Shown here: piece by piece, positions 11,601 through 22,686 of the stretch
How positions within the stretch are numbered: position 1 is the stretch's first letter
Layout: every line of letters begins with the position of its first letter
Assembly: GCA_038501625.1 (NCBI GenBank)
Contig: JAZAYU010001063.1
Span: 31,041-95,040 of the forward strand
Direction of reading: 5' to 3'
DNA from: Corbicula japonica
Lineage: Eukaryota > Mollusca > Bivalvia > Venerida > Cyrenidae
DNA: 64,000 bases
The notes under the pieces: generated by a model
What the model was told of the DNA's origin: nothing
Seen by the model: the letters and a program-made list of their open reading frames with translations, nothing else
Databases searched by the model: none
Translations under genes and position numbers: made by a program

Positions 11601-12831
11601 TAAGATCCTACGAGAGGATGTTTTGAAGAGCTATCATGATTGTTTTGCTGGTGGTTGCCATCTGGGAGTACAAAGGACATTTATGGCGATCAAAAGGAAG
11701 TTCTACTGGCCTGGCTACTATCAGGATATTCAGGATTATGTTCTTTCTTGTGACTGTTGCCAAAGGATAAAGGTTAACAGAAACCCAAACCAAACGCCAC
11801 TGGTAAATATGCCCATTGCCGAACCGTTTGAAAGATGGCACATGGACATCTTGGGACCACTGCCAAAATCCAAGGATGGATATCAGTACATTTTATTGGT
11901 TGTAGATAGCTTCTCAAAATGAAGCGAGGCATTTCCACTTGAAAACATGGAGGCTACTCTAGTTGCATCAAAACTCTTCAATGAGGTTTTCACAAGGTAT
12001 GGTGCTCCAAGAATTCTTGTTTCAGACAGAGGTCGCAATTTCATGTCAAAATTGGTCAAAGCTCTGTGTGAAATGTTTGACATTACCAGACATCACACTA
12101 GAGCGTACCATCCACAAACAAATTCGACCTGCGAACGTATGAATTCGACTCTGGAACAGATTCTAAGGGCCTATATCAGTGAAGACCAGCAGAATTGGCC
12201 TTCAATTCTGCCGGCAGCAATGATGGCCTGTCGCATGTCTCCTTCAACACAATCAACAGGACTCTCACCGTTCCACATCTTATTTGGAAAGGAAATGAAC
12301 CTACCAATAGACATTTCCCTAATTCCCACAACCAGTTTAGGACCGGATGCCCAGGGTTACTTTGAACAACTGTTAAGAAAACTACCAGTTGTCAAAGAAA
12401 TCGCTGGCTCCAACATTAAACTTTCTCAGGAAAAATCTAAACAAAGACATGATCACAAAGCAAGAGTGCCTACATTCAAAATTGGAGATTTGGTCATGCT
12501 CAAAAATCACAGGGTCAAAAAGGGAAAATCACCAAAATTAACTCACAAATATTTGGGACCATAGTTTATTCAGGAATTAGGACCAAATTTCACATACAAG
12601 CTTATTCACACAGGAACCAATACCCCAATGAGGAGTCTTCGCAATGCTAGCGAACTTAAGCCTTTCAATCCGCCAGAACCTGTTCGCCAGAAATTCAGAG
12701 AAAAACAACAATCAACTAATAATCAAGCAAACCGGCCTGATAATGATATTCAGAGACAACAGCCACAGGAAAATGAAACTCCTAACCCGTCTCTACAACC
12801 ACAAAATTATATATTCGGGAACGATAGCTAA
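8614..12831 (+). pseudogene. pol: Gypsy pol: protease, RT, RNase H, integrase; four internal stops
   Basis: The frame continues from gag with no frameshift to a stop at 12829-12831. Protease has DTGAS (Asp codon at 8926). RT has the YRRLNKI and LDMASGFWQ blocks (catalytic Asp codon at 10036), but the codon before IDD at 10225 is TAA, destroying the aromatic residue of the catalytic box. RNase H follows (TTDASD ~10663, YTDHKALEWL ~10864). Integrase has an HHCC finger (~11629-11770), Asp in HMDILGP (~11842), Asp in LVSDRGRNF (~12025) and Glu in CERMN (~12133). Other stops are TAA at 11590, TGA at 11920 and TAG at 12562, the last inside the GPY/F-like region. No envelope gene was seen. Confidence 0.92.
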
Positions 12832-13529
12832 ACATAAAACGGTTGACAAGCAAACTTATGTCAGGTTCGTTAACCAGGATAAGTGGATTCCTTTGGTTCA
12901 ATGTAGGGCAGAGGATTATCAGGAATATATGAATAGAAACAATATAATTCTAACCCGTCCACGTGCATTGGAATTTGAAAATGCAATTAGAGCTCAGGGC
13001 ACACTTTAAAGTAACTGTAACGGCCACTCTAGATTTTTTAGTATATCAGACTTCAACATAACATCTCGAACGTGTTTTGTCTGTAGGCATAAACCACCAA
13101 TTAATCTCATTGAAGCAAATTTCAGCAATATACATAAACTGACTCCAGAAATCAATTTTAAGACCGTAGGTAAATGATCATTAGGTTATTGTCATTAATT
13201 GGCTAGTTTGGGAGAACTGGAACAGCAATCAAGGAGGATTTAAACATATGTGCTCAGCACAATGACCTTCTATGTTTATAGTGATGTTCCACTTTAAAAG
13301 AAAACCACCAAACTATATCCAATGATCTAAACATTGCAATCTGCATGTTTGATAAGCCTTAGGTCTTGAGCTGACATTTTATTGGGGTTCTCGAACACCA
13401 ATACAGGACTTACGTTATATATATTGCCTATGTAATAGTTTATGCATGCATCTTTTTGTGTTATTTTTGTTTGTTATTGTGTTTTATTTTTTAACTTTGG
13501 GGACCAAAGCAAAACAGCCCCCAGAGAGT
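12832..13529 (+). other. 3' internal region of the Gypsy element
   Basis: A different frame stays open to 13009 (HKTVDKQTYVRF...) and may be a shifted tail of pol; I could not assign it. The remaining ~500 bp to the 3' LTR looks untranslated, with a short purine run just before 13530. Confidence 0.5.
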
Positions 13530-14122
13530 TGTTATGTAGTATAATTTTCTTGCATAACATTATGAAAAATTTACATAACACATTAAGTGATATTTTAAAA
13601 TAATGTTATGCATTGCTTATTTTCTTATTTTTGTTTGTTTCATCTTATTTTTTTAATTTTATTTTTCAACTTTGTAACTTGCAGAAAATTATCATTTTCA
13701 AAATTCATGAAAGATATTACGGGTAAATCAAGTAATTGTCATTATGATCTTTTAATTACATCTTAAAACCTTCAACTTCACTGACACTTCCTACTTTGAA
13801 TGTGGCATGTCAATCTTAATTGCATTTAGGTTTCACATTTCAAAGACTTTTAATTATTATCTTATTTACCCATCTTTTTAGCATTGTCTTTTTATACTTA
13901 TGACACTTCTCACCCTGCAGTCACATGTTTACCCTACTGGAACTGTCCACAATAAAAGGGACTGAATTTCTTAACCAGTTACATTCGAACTTTTGGTGTT
14001 TAATTAAATTATTCAAGTGAAATTCAGTTATTGTGGATATTTATTATTCCAGGGATAATCCGTGAGCCGTAATTAGGTAATAACGTGATAATCACACGTG
14101 ATATAAAAGAAGCTTTATATCA
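13530..14122 (+). repeat. 3' LTR of the Gypsy element
   Basis: This is the intact 593-bp LTR, TGTTATGTAG to CTTTATATCA, followed by target-site copy AATC. It contains an AATAAA at about 13951. Sequence 14123-14552 beyond it shows no gene. Confidence 0.93.
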
Positions 14123-14552
14123 AATCCTTAGCGAGTTTCAGTTATCTTTCCTTGAGGTTTAAATAAGGCAGTATTCCCCACGTTTACAAGTACATAACAT
14201 CACCAACTAGTGTTAGGTTTAAAAATACAAAGAACTTGGAGTCATATAACAGATGTATGTTTACCATTATCCCAACTGGGTTGCTGATAGCAATTTGATG
14301 CCACTTAACCTGGTCACTGATTTATTGCCATACATATGTTTGGAATGCCTACATTACTGCGATATGTTAAACCATTTGAGTTGCACAAATTCTGCACAAT
14401 GTTTGCCATATAATGTTGTTCAGTGCGCTGTTTACACCTTCCAGTTGCTGGTTTATAAAGTATAAGCTGTACTTCTTCTAATCTTTATCACAAATAGTGC
14501 ATATTTACTCATCATGCTTTATCCATGTCAAGGTTTATCGTGAATTATTGGG

Positions 14553-14895
14553 ATGAGCAATAAGCCTTGTTGATAAGCAGCTCGAGAGAGAGGTTTTAAA
14601 ATAGATACAGAGAGCAAGTGTGACGTCATCCAGCAGCCAATCAGAGGCCTCTAGATTTTGGTTTACAACAGTCGTTTATTTTCTGATAACGACGGAGAAA
14701 AAATCTACAGACGGAACGGATAGTTTAGAAAAGTAGACTCTTACTAAGTCGTTATTTATGGATAGACTCTTACTCAGTCGTTATCTATGAAAACCTAGAG
14801 GCCTCCTATTGGATGTTAAACGACGTCATATATGGAGTCTGTACCTATTCTTAAATCCTCTCTCCAGCTTCTGATCAGCTAGGCTTATTACTCAT
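14553..14895. mobile_element. MITE with long terminal inverted repeats (~343 bp)
   Basis: The ends are ATGAGCAATAAGCC and its inverse GGCTTATTACTCAT. Pairing continues inward through AGAGAGAGG/CCTCTCTC and GACGTCAT/GACGTC blocks over most of the length. It has no coding capacity. Target duplication was not resolved; 14896-15244 after it holds nothing I recognise. Confidence 0.7.
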
Positions 14896-15244
14896 AAAGA
14901 TATTTCCGACGAAGAACAATAAACATATACATGGATTTTGTCTAGTAAATGTATACTGTGTATGATAAACAAAAGATGTACAGCTTATGACTCTATTAGC
15001 AACTACAATTTGTAGAGAGCACTGAACAGAGATTAGCTATTTTTTTGCTTTATTTTCTTATCTACGAACTTCTGCAGCATTTTGTGAAACTCGGGGACAG
15101 GGGTATCACGGGGAACGTTTTTCATGTTTAAGATAGCTCGATATGGATTTCATTCGTCATTACTTTGATAAGTTTGCTAAACTGTAATCTTGCATTTTGC
15201 CACTCAACTGGTTATTAAAGTTTTATAATGTTTTGAATGTAAAA

Positions 15245-15470
15245 AATATCATTCGAACATCAGAACACACATTTTTGCCGGAATCTTTAATCGGGTCATG
15301 AAACTGACAATAATAGACAATACAAGTTTTAGCTTTCCAAAGTTTTAATTTGGTTTTGAAGCTACAAAATAATCTTTGGAACATGCGAAAACACATATTT
15401 TTGCGGAAGTTTCAAATCGAGTCATGAAACTGTCTATGATAGACAAAACAAAATTATACTTTCCAAAAAG
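15245..15470. repeat. Diverged ~120-bp tandem duplication
   Basis: Two units share ACACAtaTTTTTGC(C)GGAA, TCATGAAACTG and ATAGACAA(T/A)AC blocks. The second unit runs into the left end of the next TIR element, so it may be part of that family. Confidence 0.55.
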
Positions 15471-16043
15471 CTAGTCGGTCATTAGCATAACTCTTTTAAC
15501 AAACAAAGACGGCGCTGAAGTGCATACTTTAGTCAAATTTGAAATTAACGCGTTTGGTTGTTATTGGAAGTCATAAGACATTCTAAGTAAATACCAACAT
15601 TCTAACGAAATTGTTCTAGATCAGAAAGAGCAATGTTATACCAGTGAGTCCCGGCCAGACTGTGTGAACATTTTTCTTTCCCACTCTGTGACAGTGAAAA
15701 ACTTTGTTTTTTAAACATATTCTGAAGCTTTTGGTATATATTTACAGCTTGATTATCGTTGCTTTCTAACACTTTGTGACACAAAATAGTGTTTGATAAA
15801 CTTTTCAATTTCGGTTTATCTTCAGGTGAATTATTTTGTTTGCAAACAGGGTTAGTTTTATCACCTGCTTAAATACATCTCCTTCGAAAGAAGGAATACC
15901 TATAAATAAACTTACATTTTTGTATGACATCCAATAAATATAAAGCGCTTTAATTTCAAGTGGCTTAAAGTTTAAACTTTTGTGCCGTCTTCTAAAAAGG
16001 TTGTGCTAATGACCGACTAGCTTTTTGGAAAGCTAAAACTTGT
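15448..16043. mobile_element. TIR element with CTAGTCGGTCATTAGCA ends
   Basis: Left CTTTCCAAAAAGCTAGTCGG and right CCGACTAGCTTTTTGGAAAG are inverted, and pairing persists for ~100 bp inward (AAGACGGC blocks). The same termini face each other at 44909-44951 and 45637-45685 in the giant palindrome. A 68-codon minus ORF inside (15602-15808) matches nothing I know and is probably fortuitous. Confidence 0.65.
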
Positions 16044-17265
16044 AAGCGAGTAACGCTTGTGTAAACATCTGTCTCCCTCTAAATACAGGTCCGTAGCAGT
16101 ACTCGATTATTATCTGCACACCAAGCAATTGTGAAATGAAACACAATTTATACCTTGTAAATTTATAACTGATTTTGGATATTTGACAGTCATGTGATAC
16201 TATGTTAATATAAATAATCGTTATTATATCGCTTATATTAGCGAATTAAATATCTTATTAGTGTGAGTACCTCGGAAGGTATATGGCTATATTAAATTCG
16301 CCAAATGAACAATACATAAATATGACTCCAGTGTCATGTGACTGTCAAGTTATCGAAAACCCACTATATGTGTCTAGTACGTCCATTGTTACACTTTAAT
16401 ACTACTTTTTTGCTTTCTCGTGTGAATAATTCCTGTTTCCTATCATATTTATTTTTGTTGCCATTGCAAACAAATTATTACCGGTTACCACAAAGTAATT
16501 ATTCATATATTATTTATGTTGTGCTCCCCCATGTTGTATGTAAATACCTGGGCGAAATAAAAAAAATGTTCTGTTCTGTTCTGTTCAGTAATGTAGGGTT
16601 TTAATTTTATTTCAGGAATGAACTGGGCAGTTACTTTGTTTTGGCAATTATAAAACAATCGTATTATAGAACCAGTAAATGTCGGCTGGTGGAGAGATTT
16701 CAAAAATTAACAAGTATAAGTGATCGACTTTGTCGGTTAAAAACGTACATCTCGCAATGCACTTTTGCTTAATATTTATGCAATTAATCGTACGAGCGGT
16801 ATCCCCACCAACTGGAAAATACGGTGTCGGCTTTTTAATTTCAAAAATGATTGTGTGTGATTTAAAACATTCAAAGCGCCGTTACTTAGTATATATACAA
16901 CATGAAAAAATGTTTTCAAAATCTATTTGATTAATTAACTGTAAGTTATTTGATCTTAGTCTTTGTTCAATGAATACTTTATGTCTGTTATATCGAAAAC
17001 GAGCGTTTTTATAATATCTATAAATAATAGTTTATTGGGTTTTGTTTTATTCTTTAATGTTTTATTAGTAAAGGATCGAAATGCCTGATAAAGGTATACA
17101 TGTATATGACAAGCAACGTCTAGCATTCAATGACATTAATTGCGGTTCTTCCGGTTAGATGCGATTATCTACATTTTTGTGCGAAAATATTTGTTTTCTA
17201 TATATTCATCCAGAATCAAAATGTCGAAAGATTTACATGTAGTTCAGTATTAATATGGTTATTTC
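16044..17265. other. No gene; possible retroelement tail with (GTTCT)n
   Basis: The run GAAATAAAAAAAATG followed by (GTTCT)n at 16568-16586 looks like the 3' end of a 5'-truncated retroelement. Nothing else is identifiable. Confidence 0.4.
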
Positions 17266-17479
17266 TTGTACGAAGGTAAAAAAAAATTTAGAAACATCTC
17301 AACGATGTTGACTTCCAGCCAGACAGAGCATTGCCAGCTGAAGGAGTTTATAACGACTACCATACAAGTAACAAATGCCATGGACAATGTTACTCTACGA
17401 TGTATCACAACAACAGCCGACGTAGAGGAGCTCTCTAACTCTAGCAGTACTCAGCAGTTAAAAGTGTTCGTTACTTCAG
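17266..17479 (+). pseudogene. Ig-like exon, C-terminal half only
   Basis: The frame is open through NVTLRCITTTADVEE to a donor CAG|GTTAAT at 17480 in phase 1, matching the second half of the other Ig exons of this locus (the last Cys strand plus a Ser/Thr-rich linker). No acceptor and no first-Cys half are visible upstream. The exon is therefore truncated at its 5' end or very diverged. Its phase and orientation agree with the exons at 18294-21453. Confidence 0.5.
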
Positions 17480-17686
17480 GTTAATATAAAATAATCCCAA
17501 TACATTACAAGTAAACGGGTATTATATGACAGATTACTTTCAAAATCTTTGAAATTCTGGTAATCTACTTGGTTTGATTTTAGAGTTGTTATTATTATAA
17601 ACGATATTGAAAAACGGTAGATCTATAAACTTTTCCTAATCTCAGTCGAGTATCTGTTAAATTTAAATCCCATAATATAAGTAATA

Positions 17687-17825
17687 TGCATGAGGGTTAG
17701 GTGAAGATGGAAAAATCCGTCAACTCGGGTGAACTGTTTCGCAGGAACGAGGCTCTGCCGAGTTCCTGCCAAAACAGTTCACCCGAGTTGACAGATTTTT
17801 CTATCTTAACCGAATGTCTCATGCA
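17687..17825. mobile_element. Foldback element, ~60-bp arms
   Basis: TGCATGAG... and ...CTCATGCA close a near-perfect palindrome whose inner arms are AACTCGGGTGAACTGTTT and AACAGTTCACCCGAGTT. The 80-codon ORF across it only reflects the palindrome. Confidence 0.75.
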
Positions 17826-18293
17826 AGGTACTTTTTCTTGCATAACTTTTATTATTTATAAGATTTCTGTGTATGTATACAAATCAATTTATTTTCCTTA
17901 TGCTGAAATATTGACATTAATGCAAACTTTTTTTTATAAATGACTAACTTGAATATATTAACCTAATATATTACGCCAGATACTTGAAGACGTGACGTCA
18001 CATACATGACTCATTCTACATGGGGGGTGTAGGATCGAAATTTCCTACACGGGTAAAAACACCGGATGACCTGATCTGGTATGCAAGAACCTGTGGGATT
18101 TAGCGTATAATATATTTACTCAGTTAAATAGTATTGAGGCGGCGGCTGAATTTTGCAAACCAAACAAATCAGAAGAATTGAAGGTAACAAAAATCCGTTA
18201 TCAACATACTTTTCTTTTTAAAGTAGGCCGAGACTGATTCTTTAAAAATTAAATATCCCAAATTGTGTTATAAGATTCCTTTGTTTATTTCAG

Positions 18294-18625
18294 TCAAAAT
18301 CTCAACACCCAGACAACCATTCAATATTGGATATCCCGCCAATATTTTATGTGACATTGAAAACATACTTGGTTGGAAAGTCATTGAAATAGGCAAAGTT
18401 TGTAACAAACTGGAAACGGTCGTTTGTCGTATTCATGAAAATCGGACAACTGATACAACACACTTCATAACGTTAATATCACAGACGACTTCGCATCATT
18501 TGAACTGCTTTTTAACGGCACTAAATGTTCAGATGCTTGTCCAGAAGGAGGGCCAGCAAATTATACTGTCTTTATTCAAGTAGACCATGACTGGATAAAC
18601 GAAAGTGCGACAGTAATGTTTAACG
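18294..18625 (+). pseudogene. Ig-like exon, one base short
   Basis: Acceptor TTTATTTCAG ends at 18293 and donor G|GTAAGT starts at 18626. The 332-bp length is one less than a multiple of three. The upstream frame carries PANILCDIE and VVCRIHENR. From about 18469 the frame one base back becomes sensible (ending in GTKCSDACPEGG and a Val/Ile-rich strand) and reaches the donor in phase 1. Both ends thus keep the locus rule of phase-1 introns only if one base is missing near 18455-18475. It is either a pseudogenising deletion or an assembly error. Confidence 0.6.
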
Positions 18626-19053
18626 GTAAGTCCTTTAAAAGAACACAATTTCATGGATAATCTTTAAACTGAAAATGTTCTTGACATAATGAAATATGTA
18701 ATAACTCCGCTCTGTACATTATGACTAAAACTTTCTTGGATACCGAATAGGTTTTTATTTCTGAGCAGTTGATTATGTTTTGATTAAGCCACCGACTTTT
18801 CTCACTGTTGTCTTCCTGTAGACTCCGTTTCCAGTTGCGATAAGTAAATAATCGTTTGAACATTTCGAAATAGATATAAATTTTAAATCGGAGAACAATC
18901 ATGCAAAACCGACCATTTGTACGTATGGTTTACCAATGATCACAGTTTTTGTAACGAAAAACATCATATGTATATTGAACCCATTCCGATCAATGACCAA
19001 CATGAGTTTAAACCTTAAACGGCATTGAACCCTATATGAATTGATTGTTGTAG

Positions 19054-19365
19054 ACCCACCTCAAAGTCCGAACATAACGAACGAGCCAGAAAAGTTTTAT
19101 GTTGGTCAAGAAGCAACCATCATATGTGCTGGAGATGCAGGCATTCCCGCAAGAGACGTAGTGATCAAACGGAACGGGAGTCCAGTCAGGATTTCAAAAT
19201 TTAGCTCTACATTTGATGAAGTAGACTGCACGACAAATCTAGAACGGAAATTTTCGTTTTTCGTTTCAACTGTAAACCACGGAGACATATTTGTTTGTGA
19301 AACACTAATGTTAAACGGATCATCTTTGTCTAGCAACACTATAAATGTGAGCATAACTGAACCAG
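19054..19365 (+). CDS. Ig-like domain exon (intact)
   Basis: The 312-bp exon lies between TTGATTGTTGTAG and CAG|GTATGT, phase 1 at both ends, open for 104 codons. It has a first Ig Cys in EATIICAGD, an extra Cys in EVDCTTN and the last Cys in IFVCETL. It is the best-preserved domain of the locus and gives the template for the broken neighbours. The protein is probably extracellular, with N-glycosylation sequons such as NVS and NGS. Confidence 0.75.
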
Positions 19366-19462
19366 GTATGTACCCTAATAACTTTAGAATTTGTACAATA
19401 ATGTGCGATATTGCTATTAAAACTAAAACTAGGCTATCTATCTCTATTTGTTCCACATTTAA

Positions 19463-20154
19463 GGGCTTACCACACTCCTCCCAAGCACGTTCATCGATAA
19501 ACAGAAAATTATCAAAATCTCAATAACGGTAAAATGCCGTTAAATGAAACTTTGCACAAATGTATGTTATTAATGTATCTTTATTTTGCAGCTGTAAGAC
19601 ATGTTAGAACAGAAAAGGAAAATAAAAATTCCCTAAACTTCTATTTACATACATTCACAAAAAAATAAACAACACAAAACAGCATTTTAAAAGCCCACAT
19701 GAGTAATATGATACTGTCAACAATTTATTGTGTCCCCGTGACTTACATATGTAAACTTTACGAGATATTAGTAAAAGTGTGTTTGACCTTCAATTTTCTG
19801 GTCGCTTCCTGGTCGCGTAAACGGATGACAATCACTCATTTCTCTTTTAGTAGTTGAAAGTTTTTTACAAAGTACACAACATTTTCTTGTCAGTATCATT
19901 GCACTCACGCGGGAATTTAAAATCATGTTTTGTATCGCTTAGTTTCTGTGAGTTTATGTAAATAGAATTTTAAGGAAGTTTTAGGTCTAGCTTTTTTTCT
20001 TTACTTTTCTAACGTGCCCTACTGTATGCAAAATAAAGCTACATTAGTAACATTCATTTGGGCAAAGTTTCATTGGACGGCATTTTGCCATTTTGAAGAT
20101 TTCGATAATTTTCCTTTTATCGATATACGTGATTGGGAGGAGCGTGGTAAGCCC
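19463..20154. mobile_element. TTAA-flanked MITE, ~130-bp TIRs
   Basis: TTAA at 19459-19462 and 20155-20158 flanks GGGCTTACCAC...GTGGTAAGCCC; pairing extends ~130 bp inward. The ~430-bp middle is non-coding. A TTAA target suits piggyBac or Kolobok superfamilies. It sits in the intron between two Ig exons. Confidence 0.8.
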
Positions 20155-20262
20155 TTAAGGTTAAGAAAGCAAGTCGTCTGAACTCTAATTATCGTGAAAG
20201 AATACAATGTGGATATAATGGGACGTATGTCATTTAACAGCACATCGTATTTTTTGGTTCAG

Positions 20263-20573
20263 TCTTGTATTTCACACCAGAGAGCAAAGTGGGCGAGATT
20301 TCGAAGTCAAAGCAAATCGTCTGCGTTCTTTCAGAAGTATCCAACCTGACATCAGTATCGTTGTTTCGCGGTGCAAGCATATCACCGTGGATAAACAACG
20401 CGGAAACTGCAGCGAGGAAAATTATTCAATTAGCGGCAATTATACCAACAATGGAACTAAGTTTGTGACGACCTTGTCAATACTTGAAGTTCGGTGTATT
20501 GATCAAGAAGAATTCACTTGCCAGTCATCTTCCTCGTATACGCAGACAACGAAGATGAATTTTGCGATACCGC
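20263..20573 (+). pseudogene. Ig-like exon, one base short
   Basis: Acceptor TTTGGTTCAG ends at 20262; donor C|GTAAGT starts at 20574. The 311-bp length is one below a multiple of three. The first frame carries KQIVCVLSE and then stops. The frame one base back, from about 20380, carries NCSEENYS and EEFTCQSSS and reaches the donor in phase 1. The defect has the same kind and direction as in the 18294 exon, and neither lies in a homopolymer. Confidence 0.6.
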
Positions 20574-21117
20574 GTAAGTTTACAAAGGTCAATATAGTGA
20601 CAGATGCATTAGTGCTGTAATTGTGTTAAACGAAGCAATGTTTAAGGTTACAGCCATTAACTACCATTCAAATGCAAAATCTGACGAGGAAAACGAAATA
20701 CATCGATCAACACGTTTTTGCTCTAATTTTTACCGTAATACATATATTTAGGAAAGATTCAAATAACAAATTTAATCTATCTGTTCCGTTCCGCCCATTG
20801 TTTACTCGTTTAGGACAGAGCCATTCTTTTATCGGTGGATCATACGCCGCTGAACTTGGAAACGTATAAATCGAAATAAAACTTCATGCATTTCCATCGT
20901 TTGGGATGAATCTAGTATATTGTTCTATTTAATTGTGTAAATATTGAGTTGCGCTCAATCCAGGCTTAGGCGGCGTGGGCAGTAATATGCACTTCCATTA
21001 CTGCGAACATGCTTAATCCAACCGATTATTTTCATTTTTGTCGTGTTCGTTGACTTTCAAAGTCCCGTTTCATACATACCTATATGATTTCTGCATTGCT
21101 TCACTCCACATTTTCAG

Positions 21118-21453
21118 GCAGTGTAAAGTCACCAGTTTTGAGGCTTCCAACTACACTTGTTGTGGATCAAGTAGCAGAATGGGAAGATGAACTGAATTGT
21201 ACTGCAGACATCGGTTATCCATCGATTGGAATAGATCTCAGAATAGAGATCAAGTCTAAAGGCTCCAACATATACACACCTTTCAGCAGTGAACAAGAGC
21301 CACGAGAGGATAATTGCCAGAAAAATGCAACCATCAGAATGAGACAAACAATGGTTGACGTTTCAAAGAACGGATCGATTATAAGATGTGCAGTAGTTAA
21401 AAACACTCAATACATTGTGACATCCGACGAAAAAGAGATTCGCCTTCTGCATA
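21118..21453 (+). CDS. Ig-like domain exon (intact)
   Basis: The 336-bp exon sits between CACATTTTCAG and ATA|GTAAGT, phase 1 at both ends. Cysteines occur in DELNCTAD, EDNCQKN and IIRCAVV, the same three-Cys layout as the 19054 exon, and the last strand ends in EIRLLH. No membrane anchor is seen. Confidence 0.75.
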
Positions 21454-21665
21454 GTAAGTTATATGCAATTCATCTTTTTCACTGGCTTACTCAAATTGTT
21501 TTCACTGACGACTGAATATTTCATCTCCTATCCTTGTCACTTATTGCATATAGGCCTCCATTTATGTAGTATAGTGTAGTATTTGTATAGTGTAGTATTT
21601 GTATTGTGTAGTATTTTTATTGTGTAGTATTTGTATTGTGTGATATTTGTGTAGTGTAGTATTTA

Positions 21666-21864
21666 GTTTTGTTTAAACTTATTTATTTTACATCGATTGT
21701 GAAACAAGTTATTCCAACTTCAATTAATCACGCTAGATGACTGCTTCCTGCGCGCCGAATGTGGATTGAGGAAACTGCAGACGAACCTCATCCCTGGTGG
21801 GACTCGAACCCGCAGTCTCCGGATATGGAGTCCGACGCTCTACCCCTAGGCCACTGATCGAGAA
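21666..21864 (-). mobile_element. tRNA-derived SINE
   Basis: On the minus strand the head has an A-box-like TGGCCTAGGGGTAGAGC and a perfect B box GGTTCGAGTCC (21800-21810). A non-tRNA tail follows, ending in a TAAATAAG-rich stretch. The acceptor stem does not pair, so it is not a functional tRNA. It is inserted in the minisatellite. Confidence 0.7.
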
Positions 21865-21998
21865 GTGTAGTATTTGTATAGTGTAGTATTTGTTTAGTGT
21901 AGTTTTTGTATAGTGTAGTATTTGTATAGTGTAGTATTTGTGTAGTGTAATATTTGTTTTGTGTAGTATTTGTATTATGTAGTTATTGTGTAGTGTAT

Positions 21999-22093
21999 TA
22001 TTATACTGCAAAGAAATTTCCTTGAATTTGATTGGATAATTTGCCGCTGATGTATATCCGTATTTACGGATCGGCCGTCATTGCAGTATAATA
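21999..22093. mobile_element. Tiny TIR element (95 bp)
   Basis: TATTATACTGCAA and its exact inverse TTGCAGTATAATA bound a 69-bp middle. It is inserted in the minisatellite. Confidence 0.6.
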
Positions 22094-22099
22094 AAACAA

Positions 22100-22204
22100 T
22101 TATTTGGTTCCTTGAAAGGGTATGTGAGGATATATTGCCGGTCTGGGTAATATGACACCCAGACCGGCAATAATCCTCACATTCCCTGTCAAGAAACCAA
22201 ATAA
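22100..22204. mobile_element. Foldback element, ~48-bp arms
   Basis: TTATTTGGTTCCTTGA... inverts to ...AAGAAACCAAATAA, with inner arms GCCGGTCTGGGT / ACCCAGACCGGC around an 8-base loop. It is a near-perfect cruciform-forming sequence. Confidence 0.75.
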
Positions 22205-22511
22205 CTATATAGTATTTGGGTAGCGTTATATTTGTATAGGGTAGTATTTGTGTAGTGTAGTATTTGTATAGTGTAGTATTTGTTAAGTGTAGTATTTGTT
22301 AAGTGTAGTATTTGTTTAGTGTAGTATTTGTATAGTGTAGTACTTGTATAGTGTAATATTTGTTAAGTGTAGTATTTGTTTAGTGTAGTATTTGTGTAGC
22401 GTTATTTTTTTATAGGGTAGTATTTGTATAGTGTAGTATTTGTATAGTGTAGTATTTGTTAAGTGTAGTATTTGTTTAGTGTAGTATTTGTATAGTGTAG
22501 TATTTGTATAG

Positions 22512-22686
22512 CCCTTTCCTCCATATATACACCTTTATTGTTTAGGCGAACAGTTTAATCCAGATCAGCCGGCACTATTCATTAGGTTAATTCTGACCAA
22601 AATGCGTCCAGACGGCACGGATGTGCCAGCTCATCTGGATCTTCACTGGTCGCACATGAGTAAAAATGCGTATATGGAGGAAAGGG
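22512..22686. mobile_element. CCCTTTCCTCC-type MITE
   Basis: CCCTTTCCTCCATATA inverts to TATATGGAGGAAAGGG. The inner sequence (CCAGATCAGCCGGCAC, GACGGCACGGATGTGCCAGC) recurs in MITEs at 54731, 56363 and 57849. Confidence 0.75.

Larger units (their letters stand above)
4366..14122 (+). mobile_element. Ty3/Gypsy LTR retrotransposon, young but with stops
   Basis: Two LTRs begin TGTTATGTAG and end CTTTATATCA. The 3' LTR is 593 bp. The 5' LTR is also 593 bp once the nested element and its 5-bp target duplication are subtracted, and I find one base difference between them (near 7373 and 14093). The flanking duplication is AATC at 4362-4365 and 14123-14126. The 6.1-kb interior has gag, protease, RT, RNase H and integrase in Gypsy order. 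It lies in the sense direction inside a long intron of the Ig gene. Confidence 0.93.

Noticed and set aside
12644..13009. A separate envelope-like gene after pol
   Set aside because: No signal peptide, transmembrane segment or glycosylation pattern; at most a shifted tail of pol.
15602..15808. 68-codon minus ORF in the TIR element
   Set aside because: No known domain and no counterpart in the related sequence at 45 kb.
17701..17943. 80-codon + ORF
   Set aside because: Spans a foldback palindrome and has no coding signal beyond it.
21735..21864. Functional tRNA gene on the minus strand
   Set aside because: A and B boxes are good but the acceptor stem does not pair and a SINE tail follows.
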